Source: Plasmopara viticola (Eukaryota > Oomycota > Peronosporomycetes > Peronosporales > Peronosporaceae). Taken from it: a stretch of 64,000 nt of DNA. The notes beneath the pieces were generated by a model. The model worked only from the letters and a program-made list of their open reading frames with translations. It ran no database searches and was not told where the DNA came from. Positions 22,755-33,156 of this stretch are shown here, piece by piece. Positions within the stretch are counted from its first letter, which is position 1, and each line of letters opens with the position of its first letter. A program made the translations under genes and the position numbers. The stretch spans positions 372,001 to 436,000 of the forward strand of contig MBPM02000003.1 in the NCBI GenBank assembly GCA_001695595.3. Direction: 5' to 3'.

Positions 22755-25700
22755 ATGACAAGTCATGGCACGCTGTGGGTGGCGGCATTTGGCCTTCAAG
22801 GCGATTCTCTCACCGCGCAACGTGAGCGCTATGAGCGGCTGAAGCAGCACATGGTTTTTCAAATTGATGCAGCGGGCAGTAATGATCCGCTGACTGCCTT
22901 AGCGGCTACTATGGACTCGACTTCAGGACGCTCTTCAAGCTGGAGCCAGTACTTTTTAGACGAAACGCTGGTAGAGGAGATCAACACGGATTTAGACAGA
23001 CTGTATCCAGCCGGCAATGAAAATTTCTTTCAGAATGCGCTATACTTAAGTACGCTGCGCCACGTTCTGTTTGTGTGGTGTCGGCTGCACGCGGATGTGG
23101 CCTATCGTCAAGGCATGCACGACGTGGTGGCTGTCGTACTCTATGCCTTTCTTCACGCTTCTACTGATGAGCAAACGGAAGGAGACCAAGTCAAGAAGCT
23201 GCCGGAGCATGTGGAAGCGGACATTTTCCTGGTGTTTGAGGCCATAATGCTATTTCTCAAGCCATTCTATGAGATTGTCAAGACAAGACAAAATTCTACA
23301 AATGACGATAGTCGACTGTTTAATAGTTTTTCGCCAGAAAGAGACGAAAGTGGTAATAGATCCGGTCACACAGCGCGAGAGAAACAACCGGCGTTGCATC
23401 GATTGTGTCAGCATATCCAATACGAATTGCTGCACGAGAAGGATCCGCAATTGTATTATCACCTGCAAAACTTAGAAATTGCTCCAGAGACGTACTGTCT
23501 TAGGTGGATCCGATTGCTCTTTGCACGTGAGTATGCTCTGAATGAATTATTGACGATCTGGGACGCGATGATTATAAACAACGGCGTGGTGATTAATTTT
23601 CCAGCGATCAATATGACCGACAAGTCCGATAACGATTTGTTACAGCCGCCAAAGCTGGCCAATACAAGCGAGGATCTTGCTTGGATGGGCTTCCCATTAC
23701 TACGTTATATCTGTGTTGCAAAACTGCTTTTAATGTCTTCCCAGCTGCGCCAGTCGGATAACACTGGCTGTTTGCGTCTCCTGATGCGTGCGTTCCAAAG
23801 GGAAAAGATTGATGATGCTGCTTTGGAACAGCAGATTTGTGCTGTGGAGTTGATAAAGTTTGCCAGAATTTTACAAGACCCAATGATCGAAAAGATACAA
23901 CACAACGAGAGTGGTGAACAAAACGAAGCGAGTTCAGATACGTCATTAGAAATTGTTCAATTTGAGGCAGGTTCGCTTGGCATAGTCTTGGCCGCTGCAG
24001 GGGTTCCGTATGAAAATCGTCTTGTTGTGAAAACGTTTACAAAAGATCCGGCAAGAAGTGATGGAGTCGGTCAAGCCGAAGCTAGTGGAAAAGTGCGTGT
24101 TGGGGACCTTCTTCATTCGATTAATGGCGTCCCTATTATAGGTGCGACGACAGAAGAAGTTAAGCGCCGTCTCCAACTCATTGGCCGCCCTGTATACATG
24201 GGCTTCAGCCACTGCAGTGGTGTAGGTTGTGACCATGACGCAAATGGTGTAAAGGATTTTGAGTTCGCTGAAATGTCAAACGTTGCTAGATCATCCCCTA
24301 AGTCGGAAAGTGCGTTGTCCGAGTTAATCCATCTTAAATTTTTGCCTGGTGAACTGTGCTTCGTTGACGTTGAGTCGAGTATTCGGCGACTAGTCCTTTC
24401 ACACGATGGATCGTGCCTGTCTCACTACGTTAGCGGAAAATTATTGATTACAAATTATCGTTGTCTCTTTACGCGTCTGCTCGGCAATGGAGAAATTGAT
24501 TGGCAAATTCCTGTGCTCTCCATCGTTTCAGTCGATGGCTTGGAACCTCGTGCGACTTTTTCGATGACAAGTCCCGCAGCTTTGCTGGAAGTTTCGCAAG
24601 TTGCTCACAATGATGCTATCGACATATCGTACAAAGTCGTGATTCGCTGTAAGGACACACAGGTGGCGCGGTTGTCCATCGCGGACTATAGCGAGTACAG
24701 CAAGCTCATCAAGTGCTTGACTTTTGTGGCATTTCCGAAAAGCTTGCTGGATGCATTTTGCTTCGCGTATTCTCCTACTGTGGCTCCGTCTGAAGAAGTG
24801 CAATTTGACATTCGCCATGAATATGAACGGATTGGATTACTATCGTATCCGGAACATTTACGCTGTATTGACCAGTCCCCCGACTATACGCTGTGCGATA
24901 CGTATCCGCGACACATTGTCGTCCCTGTAGACATCTCAGATGCTCGCCTCAAGACAGCAGCTGCGTTTCGATCTCACAATCGACTACCGGTTGTGAGCTG
25001 GGTTCATCGTAGTAATGGAGCTACAATTGTTCGGTCAAGTCAACCGCTCGTCGGCTTGAAATCTGCTCGCAGTGGAGAAGATGAGCTGCTTGTTCGTTTG
25101 CTGTGTTGTTCAAGTAACAAGAAAGCGTATGGACAATATGTGATCATGGATGCACGAAGTCAGCTTGCTGCGGTAGGGAACAAGGCGTTGGGAAAAGGGA
25201 CTGAAATATCGAGCAACTACCGCGGATCTAAGCTTCTGTTTATGAATATTGATAACATCCACTCTGTGCGGCAATCGCACCTTGCTCTGGCGACAATTTT
25301 TGAGCCTCAGAAAAATACAAAAGAAGAAGCGTCAGGCAGCTTTTACGGACGAATCGACAGTTCAGGTTGGCTACGTCATGTGCGCCTGATTCTCAAGGCA
25401 TCTGTCGAGTTGGCGCACACGGTTCACAATGGCATGTCTGTCTTAACGCACTGCAGCGATGGGTGGGACCGGACGGCACAGATGGTCGCGTTGGCCGAAT
25501 TGATGCTTGATCCCTACTATCGGACTTTACGGGGGTTTCAGGTTCTTGTTGAGAAGGAATGGTGTGCGTTTGGACACCAATTTGCTTTCCGAAGCGGTCA
25601 CGCGCGAAGTGACGTCGCAAACGAGCAGCGGTCGCCTGTGTTTCTGCTCTGGCTAGATTGTGTTTGGCAATACATTCGCCAATACCCGATGGAATGCGAA

Positions 25701-26126
25701 TTCAATGAGAGCTTTCTGCTCACACTTGCTGACCACGTCTACTCGTGCAAGTTTGGCACATTCATGTTTGATTGCGAACGTCAACGGTATGTATGTCGTT
25801 TTGCTCCGTGATCTATGATCTAACAGAGTTTTTGTCTGTTAGGAAGGATTTTTTTGCCAAGCACCGAGTCATTTCAATCTGGAGCGAAATTAACAGCCAA
25901 AGTGAGCATTTTACCAACCAAATGTACGCACCTAGTGAGCAAACGATTGTGCTGTCCCCAAGCACGCTTTCCAAGAACATCAAGTGCGTTGCATTTTATT
26001 GATTTGAATCTCGACATTTGCTCTAAATTATCCAATGCCTTTTTGGTGCTTAGGCTTTGGAAGGGCTACTTTTGCCGCTGGGATCTGACCGTCATTCCTC
26101 CTGTCCCTGCTTTTCAATGTTACTAA
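22755..26126 (+). CDS. TBC RabGAP - PDZ - GRAM - myotubularin phosphatase fusion
   Basis: Three exons (22755-25786, 25843-25983, 26054-26126; phases agree) give about 1081 residues. Residues 20-300 form a TBC domain most like TBC1D5, with both catalytic fingers present (INTDLDR near 75, YRQGMHD near 117). Residues 397-484 form a PDZ domain. Residues 524-650 look like the PH-GRAM domain of myotubularins. From about 690 a myotubularin phosphatase follows, with the intact CX5R loop HCSDGWDRT (about 899-907) and the family's usual C-terminal end, recovered by splicing the two small exons. It should turn off a Rab GTPase and dephosphorylate PI3P or PI(3,5)P2 on the same endosomal membrane. The start is the first ATG in a frame open from 22701; an upstream exon is possible. 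Confidence 0.9.
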
Positions 26127-26236
26127 AGCTTTTTAATAGTGTGTTGCGACATAAAATTGCCTTGCAAAAAGCCGATAAATCGATAAATTTTCGCGAAATA
26201 CCACATCTTCCTTCTAATTGTATTGCGTCCGCTATC

Positions 26237-27598
26237 ATGGCGTTCCCTTCCTCACAGGTGATGGCTGCGGTCGCAGCCCCTTGGATCATAATGCTAGTCT
26301 TTGTTGTATGGGCATTCGTGTACGGTCTTAATTGCACAATTTTGCGGGCTGCTGGTCCTTCGAGAACGAATAAAAAGCTTCGCGTAGGATTTCTGCACCC
26401 AGACTTTGGCATTGGTGGCGCTGAAAACCTCGTGGTAAATGCAGCGGTGGCTCTGCAGCAGCGTGAAGTTCATGTCACCATTTTCACCGCTCATCACGAT
26501 GTAGATCACTGCTTTGAAGAAACACGTGGCCACGGACCGCTGGCTGCTCACGTGCGCGTGCATGGCGATTGGCTTCCACGCACGATTCTAGGCAAGCTCT
26601 ACGCGCTTTGCGCGGTAATGCGTATGCTTTTTGTGACGCTGTACATCGCAGTATTCTACATTGATGACGTAGATGTATTTGTGGTGGACCAAGTCTCCAT
26701 CTCCATTCCGTTCTTGCGAGCATTAGGCAAGCCTGTGCTCTTCTACGGCCACTTTCCAGATAAGCTGCTTTGTATTCGATCTGGCACGCTTTGGAAGCGT
26801 CTGTATCGCGTGCCGCTCGACTTTTTAGAGGAAATCACTACCGCTTCAGCGGATATTATTGTCGCGAACAGCAACTTCTCACGAAGCATTTTTCTGGAGG
26901 TGTTTCCGCGATTACAGTCAAAAACGCTGGGGGTCCTGTACCCACCAGTGGATGTTAAAGCTTATAAAGCTACTGCAGAAGCGAATGTGCAGCGTGACTC
27001 AGGTCTATTTGTGTCACTTAATCGCTTTGAGCGCAAAAAAAATGTGCAGTTGGCCATTGAAGCACTTTCAAAGCTGCGCCAGAAAGTACCGAGTGACGAT
27101 TTTCAGTGTGTCAAGCTCATCGTGGCGGGGGGATACGATCCGCTTAATGCAGAGAACAAAGAGCATTTTATTGAGCTCAAAGAAGTGGTTGACAAGCTCG
27201 GTCTCGAGAAACACGTTGAATTTCGAACGTCCGTCTCGAACTCGATGAAACTCGACCTGTTGCGCAAGGCCCATGCTGTCCTGTACACTCCTGACCGTGA
27301 GCACTTTGGCATTGTCCCTGTCGAGGCCATGGCGTGTGGTACACCTGTTATTGCAGTAAGTTCAGGTGGTCCGTTGGAGTCCATCGCTGACGGCGAGACA
27401 GGCTTTCTCTGTGAGCAGAAGCCAGAAGCGTTCGCCGAGGCTATGGCAAAGCTTTATGGTCCCGCACACAGCACCAAAGTCATTGAAATGGGGGCGTCTG
27501 GTAGACTCCGTGCCCAGAAACTTTTCTCGATTGAAACGTTTGGAAACACCTTGTATGACTTAATACATCAGGCTATGTATGGCAAGAAGGCTGCATAG
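26237..27598 (+). CDS. ALG2: Alpha-1,3/1,6-mannosyltransferase ALG2
   Basis: Single-exon gene of 453 residues beginning 111 bp after the preceding gene on the same strand. A hydrophobic segment at residues 9-33 anchors it in the ER membrane. A GT-B fold glycosyltransferase of family GT4 follows: VGFLHPDFGIGGAE near the start, and REHFGIVPVEAMACGTP carrying the E-x7-E motif near residue 355. ALG2 adds the second and third mannose to the dolichol-linked N-glycan precursor on the cytosolic face of the ER. Length matches the family (about 410-500). The frame extends upstream of 26237 only into the previous gene's last exon, so this ATG is preferred. Confidence 0.93.
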   Translation: MAFPSSQVMAAVAAPWIIMLVFVVWAFVYGLNCTILRAAGPSRTNKKLRVGFLHPDFGIGGAENLVVNAAVALQQREVHVTIFTAHHDVDHCFEETRGHGPLAAHVRVHGDWLPRTILGKLYALCAVMRMLFVTLYIAVFYIDDVDVFVVDQVSISIPFLRALGKPVLFYGHFPDKLLCIRSGTLWKRLYRVPLDFLEEITTASADIIVANSNFSRSIFLEVFPRLQSKTLGVLYPPVDVKAYKATAEANVQRDSGLFVSLNRFERKKNVQLAIEALSKLRQKVPSDDFQCVKLIVAGGYDPLNAENKEHFIELKEVVDKLGLEKHVEFRTSVSNSMKLDLLRKAHAVLYTPDREHFGIVPVEAMACGTPVIAVSSGGPLESIADGETGFLCEQKPEAFAEAMAKLYGPAHSTKVIEMGASGRLRAQKLFSIETFGNTLYDLIHQAMYGKKAA

Positions 27599-27689
27599 TC
27601 TTTAAAGTTTTTGGATTGGGTAGTGTATTGTGTAGTTTTTAATATTAGCATGTCGCTCTCTACTGTTTTTTGCGATGAAAAGAGTCAAA

Positions 27690-29307
27690 TTAGCAGCCTC
27701 CGCAAAAAAGCGCTTTGCAATAAAGACCAAAGCTAGAGACTTGGCGACTGCAGCGCTTTCGAAATCGCCTAGCACAAATCCAAGACGAACCAGGAGACAA
27801 TTCGCTGTCCACCTCGCGGCACTGAGTCACGTACTTCTGCAACATGGGAGCGTTTTCGTAATAGTGTCGTGATTCGAAATGTGTAGGACGTACACGGTCC
27901 CGATTCATCAATTCCTGAACAGGCAGGGTACCCGAATCAGCGTGGCGAGACTTGGGGTTGACCGCTGGAAGTTTTAGGTAGCGGCAAATGGAGTTGCATC
28001 GATGCGATGAAAGAAACTTTTGAAAGCCCAATACACCAAGGTTGCCCTTGCCAAAGTCGTGTCCATTAAGCGTATGAATCTGTGGATCCGTGTATAAATC
28101 TCCCACTCCTTGAATGTCGACAGCTAAGAGTTCGTGGTTCGACGCCTCATATGTAAAGTGCGAAAAGGCTTGGGGCGTATTACGCTCATCGTCGCTTACT
28201 GAACCAAAATTGTTGTTGTGTTTGCGGTACTCTCCTGGGATATAAGCCTCCACTGCGCACAATGCCCCATTCCGCTCAGGCAACTCTAACACCCACGCTG
28301 GAACAAACTCCACACGCTTGGGTGGCGTGTAAGAGTTGTACACTTGCGCATAGTGTGCGCAGTGAGCCTGCAACTCAATGTCCCTAAAGTACGTTTGTGG
28401 ATCTTCGTCCGGATCGATGGCTAATTTGGCCACATAGCTGCCCGTGTAGCACCCGTCATTGGAAAGCCGTGCAGCGCTATCCTTACTGAGATCCTGTAAA
28501 TGGTACACTAATCGCAGGCTTCCTTTGCTAAACGGTGTCTCGTCCAAATTAATGCAAACCTGCGTACTGCTCCACTGTCGCGTGGCATAAATAAACATGT
28601 GTTTGACAGCTGCTTCCGGGCTGATTTCCCGAAAGTCTGGCGCATGGGGCACAATGAGCGGCAACCCTACAAGCAGCATCATTAATGTCATTAATGAATG
28701 TGTAGCTCCTAATCGCCACAATGTACCGCACCTTCTGTGCGTCGAAACGATGTGCGCCTCCTTTGTGTGACTGTATTTAACATACTCGACGCAGGTGCCA
28801 CCGACGAAAACGTGAGTTCGTCCACAATAACACATTTGCGTCTACACAGCAACAAGGAAGCTCGTTAGTGTTCATATCGACTCTAACTATGTGCTTGCTA
28901 CTTGCATACCGTTCGTACTCCTCTTCTGTGATGAAACCTTCATCACAGAGCGCCCTGAGAGTCGATATTCTGGCCATGATACTGCCCTGCAAGTTACCGG
29001 CAATCTCGCGTGTAAATTCCAGCTCGACCGAATTTTCCAGGCTGCTCCGGCGTCGACTAGAAGCCGCACTCCACACATAATGCTGAGAGGCGGTCTCGTC
29101 ATTGCAGTCACTTTCACTGTCGTATTCGCACTCACCGGCCTGTTGATGAAACAGCTCGGGTTTGCGCTTGTCCGCGGGCATAGCAATAGACACTGCGTGA
29201 AAAAAACCTTCGTTACTGTGTTTAGCTTCCGCCTCACTCGTCCGCTGCCCGCAGGTTCCACGGAGTCCTGGTACATGCATCGACACGTCAGTGTCCCGCG
29301 TCTCCAT
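27690..29307 (-). CDS. Alpha-kinase (atypical protein kinase)
   Basis: Two exons on the minus strand. The 5' exon begins at 29307; it has an acidic linker and a short helical element containing LCDEGFITEEEYERY, a pattern common in oomycete proteins. The 3' exon, ending at 27690, carries an alpha-kinase domain: HAPDF near its start, GSLRLVYH, GSYVAKLAID with the ATP-contacting lysine, LLAVDIQGVGD, GKGNLGVLGF (the glycine-rich loop) and the HxxxxxCxxxC zinc site. Such kinases (eEF2K, myosin heavy chain kinase group) phosphorylate Ser/Thr. The intron lies between about 28,800 and 28,672. The best-looking donor (GTATGT near 28,788) and the acceptor CTTGTAG (near 28,672) disagree in phase by one, so the junction is unresolved or the gene carries a small lesion. 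Confidence 0.8.
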
Positions 29308-29581
29308 GCCGCAGAGAAGATCGCGGCCAAACGGCGCCAGATGTGACTTTATGTACGAGCCGGGGCCGTTTAGTTGTGCTCTTATTGGCTCAAAATGATC
29401 ATTTTTACAAAGCGATGAACGCTAACATGGTTCATCAATCGACGCAAGTCACTGCGGGCAGCGTGCCGAAGTGTCGACATGGCGGCGTCAGCAAGTAAAT
29501 AGTCGCAAATAGACGTCTCTAATCGTACAGATGACGGCGATGTTGAGTCCTATGGCTACATATCGTACTTAGTTCTTCCCA

Positions 29582-30660
29582 TTGAGCTCGTGCTGGCTGG
29601 TGCGCGTTTCGTTCCAGGCTGGGTGTCAAAACGCCGGTGGCTCGTCTTTACTAAATCGCCGATTTGATGTGTTGACTGTCAGGACCTACGACGTTTTGCA
29701 AATTGTGTGCCATTTCGGATGTAATTGGATGTTATTGCTCGGGAAGGATACGAGAATGCGGATCGTGGGTGAGAAGCGGCTGGTTTTAGTGAGCTCGAGG
29801 GTCCGTAAGGACGACACGCTGTCTGTGGAATTTGACACTAGTGAGCAGCGACGATCAGACTATGCCACCTTGAACCAATGGGTGGCACTCGCAGTGCTAC
29901 TGCAGTGCCTGACATGCCATGAAAACATTTCACAACAGCCCAATTCGACGGGCACCTTTGTCATGACTGTGACGAACAATTTGTGGTCAAGCGTATGTAT
30001 GGGGATCAATGTCTTGCTTAATTGAAAACGACTGCACGTAATATGGCTTTGAGTCGCAAGGATTACATAATAGAACAATATCTCGCGCAGTATAACAATC
30101 TCTATGAAGACACCAAGGCCAATGGTGGATCTCTAGCGGACAGAATTTACAAATATGGTTTGATACCTGATGCTGTGGCTTGTAAGGTGTTGTTTTGCTA
30201 TGTCAGGCTCTACGTCAACGTTTAGTGTTGCACTTGAATGTAAGAGCTAGCAATGTACTTTTCGAAGACAGTCCAAATGGTGAATTTTGCAATCTAAAAT
30301 TGGTTGGTTTCGGTAGTAGGATGAGCGTTGGCGATAACGACGACTGTGATGATAATTGGGAGAAGGTGGCAGATGCTGGATCGTATGGGTACATGGCAAG
30401 GAAACGGTACGAGGGTTGCTGTGGTCCAGAGACATCGTCTCGTATCGTATGTTGTCCGGAGAAATACTATCTTTAAGTATTGCTTATCGACTTCTTGCGC
30501 GAAAGATGATCAGCGATATCAAATTTGACGAGCAGCCCGTTATCCCACACCTGAAATCTTTCACAACTAGATCTTTAGATATAGAATCAACTAAAGGAAT
30601 CACATTTTGAATTTGCCATGGCTTGTGGAAGAGCCTGAACCCTTTGAAGCTGTTTTCAAG
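29582..30660 (+). pseudogene. Protein kinase pseudogene
   Basis: Kinase signatures appear in order but in different frames: ANGGSLADRI (hinge/alpha-D) near 30,120; a degenerate catalytic loop LNVRASNVLFED near 30,230 where HRDLK would be expected; LKLVGFGS in place of the DFG motif near 30,300; GSYGYMARKRYEG in place of APE near 30,390; then GEILSLSIAYR near 30,460 in another frame. At least two frame changes plus loss of the HRD aspartate and the DFG aspartate show it is dead. It most resembles the TKL-type kinases abundant in oomycetes. The 5' limit is approximate; the stretch 29,582-30,020 is open but not recognisable as an N-lobe. Confidence 0.6.
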
Positions 30661-30775
30661 TAAATGCTCTATATTTTTCAAATTTTGTCATCACCCATGT
30701 TGAACGTCAATGTTACCTGGTCAACGCAGCAGCATATCACCTATTCGGCTGTTAATGCGCATGACAAAGAAAGGC

Positions 30776-32139
30776 TCAAATGGTTGAAGCAGTCTCGTAT
30801 ACTTGGAGCAGCGCATCATCGCCACCCGACACCAATCGCGATCCTGAAGAGTTGTACGCAACGCTCCATACCTAGAAACAGCGTATTCGCTCAGCCCACG
30901 AGGTTCCTTTACAGTCAAAACTAACTTACCTGATCTGTATGCGTATCAAAGGTGGTCAAACAACGCCTTGTGCCGATATCCCAAAGCTTAACGCGGCGGT
31001 CTGCACCACTATTTCCAAGATCACGTGTGATAGCACATAATAAGAGCAGGATACATGGGCAAAAAAAAATGTCTTAAGTACCCAGTCGCAAATTGTGTGC
31101 CATTTGGCGAGCAGGCAACACTCAACACCCACGAAACATGGCCAGACAGAGTGGCAACTGCGTTGCCGTGAGTCCTACACACCATCGAAAACATTAATGC
31201 AATTTTCGATAAAGGAAATAGATCCTCCATTACGCACACATCGTAGACATTGACATGCATATCATCTGACGCAGCAAACAATTTTCCATCTGGCGCATAA
31301 ACCACAGAGCGCACAGGCTTGGTGCGGTCTACAAATCAGCACAATACGATCTGTAAGCTCCTTCGGTCTCGTTGACACTCTACCATCGCTACATACCTTC
31401 GTATTTGTGAACTAGCGAGCCAGTCTCGACGTCATATACGCCAACAAAGCCGTCAAACCCACCACACGCAACATGCTTACCGTTCGGAGACTACAACACC
31501 ACAATCAGCATCAAAGTTTTCAAATGTTTACGTAAAGATTTCTTACAGAAACTTACGTAAGCGACGCTGAGCACAAACTTTGCTTGGGTCGAAATTTCCT
31601 GCACGATCTTCTCGGCTTGAATGTCAAAAAAATTGATCTTACTTTGCTGACTGCCCGACACGAGCTGAGTTTCGTCAGGGCTATAGGCTACTTGCCAGAG
31701 TTCTCCAGGCCCAGCATCAATGGTCTTCTCCACGGCACCCGATACGAGGTTTAACACGCGAATTTGGCAGTCTAAAGAGCTGGTGACCGCATGTGTGCCC
31801 GCTTTATTGCCTACAATGGAGATCGTACCCAGTACGTGGCCTGGGTATTGCTGCGAGATGGTCACGGCATCGCTCGTCACATCCCTATTGCAACATTAGC
31901 AATCATGTGCTTTCAACAATATTAATTGAGCATCAACTTTATCACACCAGGACTTGGCGACTTCGTCCACGGATCCGGTCAAAATTTTGTCATTGGACGT
32001 CCAAAACGTGCTCCAGATGCCATCACTGTGCGCATTCGCAAATTGAATAGATGCCCGATACTGCTTAGATAAGCACACGTGAGGCGCATTTAGAGCTTAC
32101 TTGTACACAGTTACATCGTACATTTCCTCGCGCCGCCAT
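30776..32139 (-). CDS. WDR61: WD40 protein SKI8/WDR61
   Basis: Eight exons (32139-32101, 32060-31948, 31884-31557, 31490-31397, 31328-31238, 31174-31082, 31008-30930, 30871-30776) splice in phase to 310 residues, the usual length for WDR61/SKI8. The WD repeats follow the family closely: AHSDGIWS first, TSSLDCQIRVLNL, SPNGKHVACGGFDG, YAPDGKLFAASDD, ATLSGHVSWVLSVA, GGADRRVKLWDIGTRRC and a final GGDDALLQVYE. SKI8 forms the seven-bladed scaffold of the Ski complex, which feeds mRNA to the cytoplasmic exosome, and in many eukaryotes also belongs to the PAF1 complex. The first exon (13 residues) is the least certain: the alternative ATG at 32124 breaks phase. The second exon has a NAGNAG acceptor (three-base ambiguity). 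Confidence 0.92.
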
Positions 32140-32194
32140 AACTGAAATTAGATAATTACGACAATCAAAAGAAGCGTATGAAAATCATAATTCC

Positions 32195-33156
32195 TTACAA
32201 AATTTCAGATAAAAGCAGACACCTACACGAAATATTGCACAATAATAATTGATTGTGACGGTATTGCTCGGTACCACGGCCGCTGGAAGGCGTACGGCTC
32301 CTTCCTGCCACTAAACCAAATTCCTTCCATACTCGCATGACGTGTGGACTGCTGGAGAACGCAAGGCTCGAATTAATCAGAGCCGGTAGTTTTTCAATCA
32401 CTTAAGTAATTGCAACATCTCAAATGCACACATCTGAGCTTGTCGTACGATCTTATTAAGAAGTGCTACAATGATCGATGACGTGCACTCAAGCAAACCG
32501 ATACTAAATATATGCATAGATACACAGAGAGAAGGGGCTGCAGAATCGTGGTTTTGCAAAGTGAGCCACTTGTCCAGCTGACTTGCTTGAATTTCTACTA
32601 CGTCAAAAGCGCGTGCAACCGAGAATGTAATATCACGCTTAAACTTGTCGGAGATTAAGCGTGACAGCATCACTTATAGCTGTAAAGGGGAAATGGCGGG
32701 CTACCAAGCAAGATCCAAGCTTTGCTGAGGGCGTACTCGATACTGATAAAAAAAGTCGAGCAAGTGTGTTTCCTTCAAGTCCTACGCCGGTGTCAGCAAA
32801 GACAAAGTCAACATATGTATCTGGCCAACAAAAAGAGAGCGCGAACGCGACGCGAACCAGGCCGTACGAGACAAAGGCCGCTTTTGTGGCCACCATGATC
32901 CATGCTTTTCTGCTCTATCTTTTACTCTTACTGGCGCTGCCACAGGGGGCACGTCCCTGTAGCTTAATTTATTCTCGTAGAGCTTAAACGCCGTGATGCG
33001 CTCCAGTTGCTTACTAGCTGGGATGTCACCTGCCCGGGTCCGTTAAGATCAGCAAGTCCTTGGTGTGGCGCAACTGCTTATCCGACTCATAAAGATACGA
33101 TGCGAGATCTATAACGGGATCTTGCGGAGCTTTGAAAAGTAAAACATTTATCGCGT
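32195..33156 (-). pseudogene. Unassigned minus-strand gene, probably decayed
   Basis: A clear exon-like frame begins after an acceptor at 33157 and reads about 40 residues of ordinary protein (for example APQDPVIDLASYLYESDKQ). The open frame then shifts by one base near 33,030 and continues (LERITAFKLYENKLSYRDVPP) to about 32,955. Further open stretches (32,896-32,639; 32,673-32,398; 32,401-32,195) lie in other frames. This pattern could be several small introns, but no donor/acceptor set joins the pieces in phase, so decay is more likely. I do not recognise the family. Confidence 0.35.

Noticed and set aside
28787..28801. A 15-base intron in the alpha-kinase gene
   Set aside because: Too short for splicing; the true junction is probably in the 28,672-28,800 region but cannot be fixed from sequence.
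32661..32987. Plus-strand 108-codon frame with a hydrophobic end
   Set aside because: It overlaps the minus-strand exon-like sequence, has no recognised domain, and its hydrophobic stretch is the shadow of the opposite frame.
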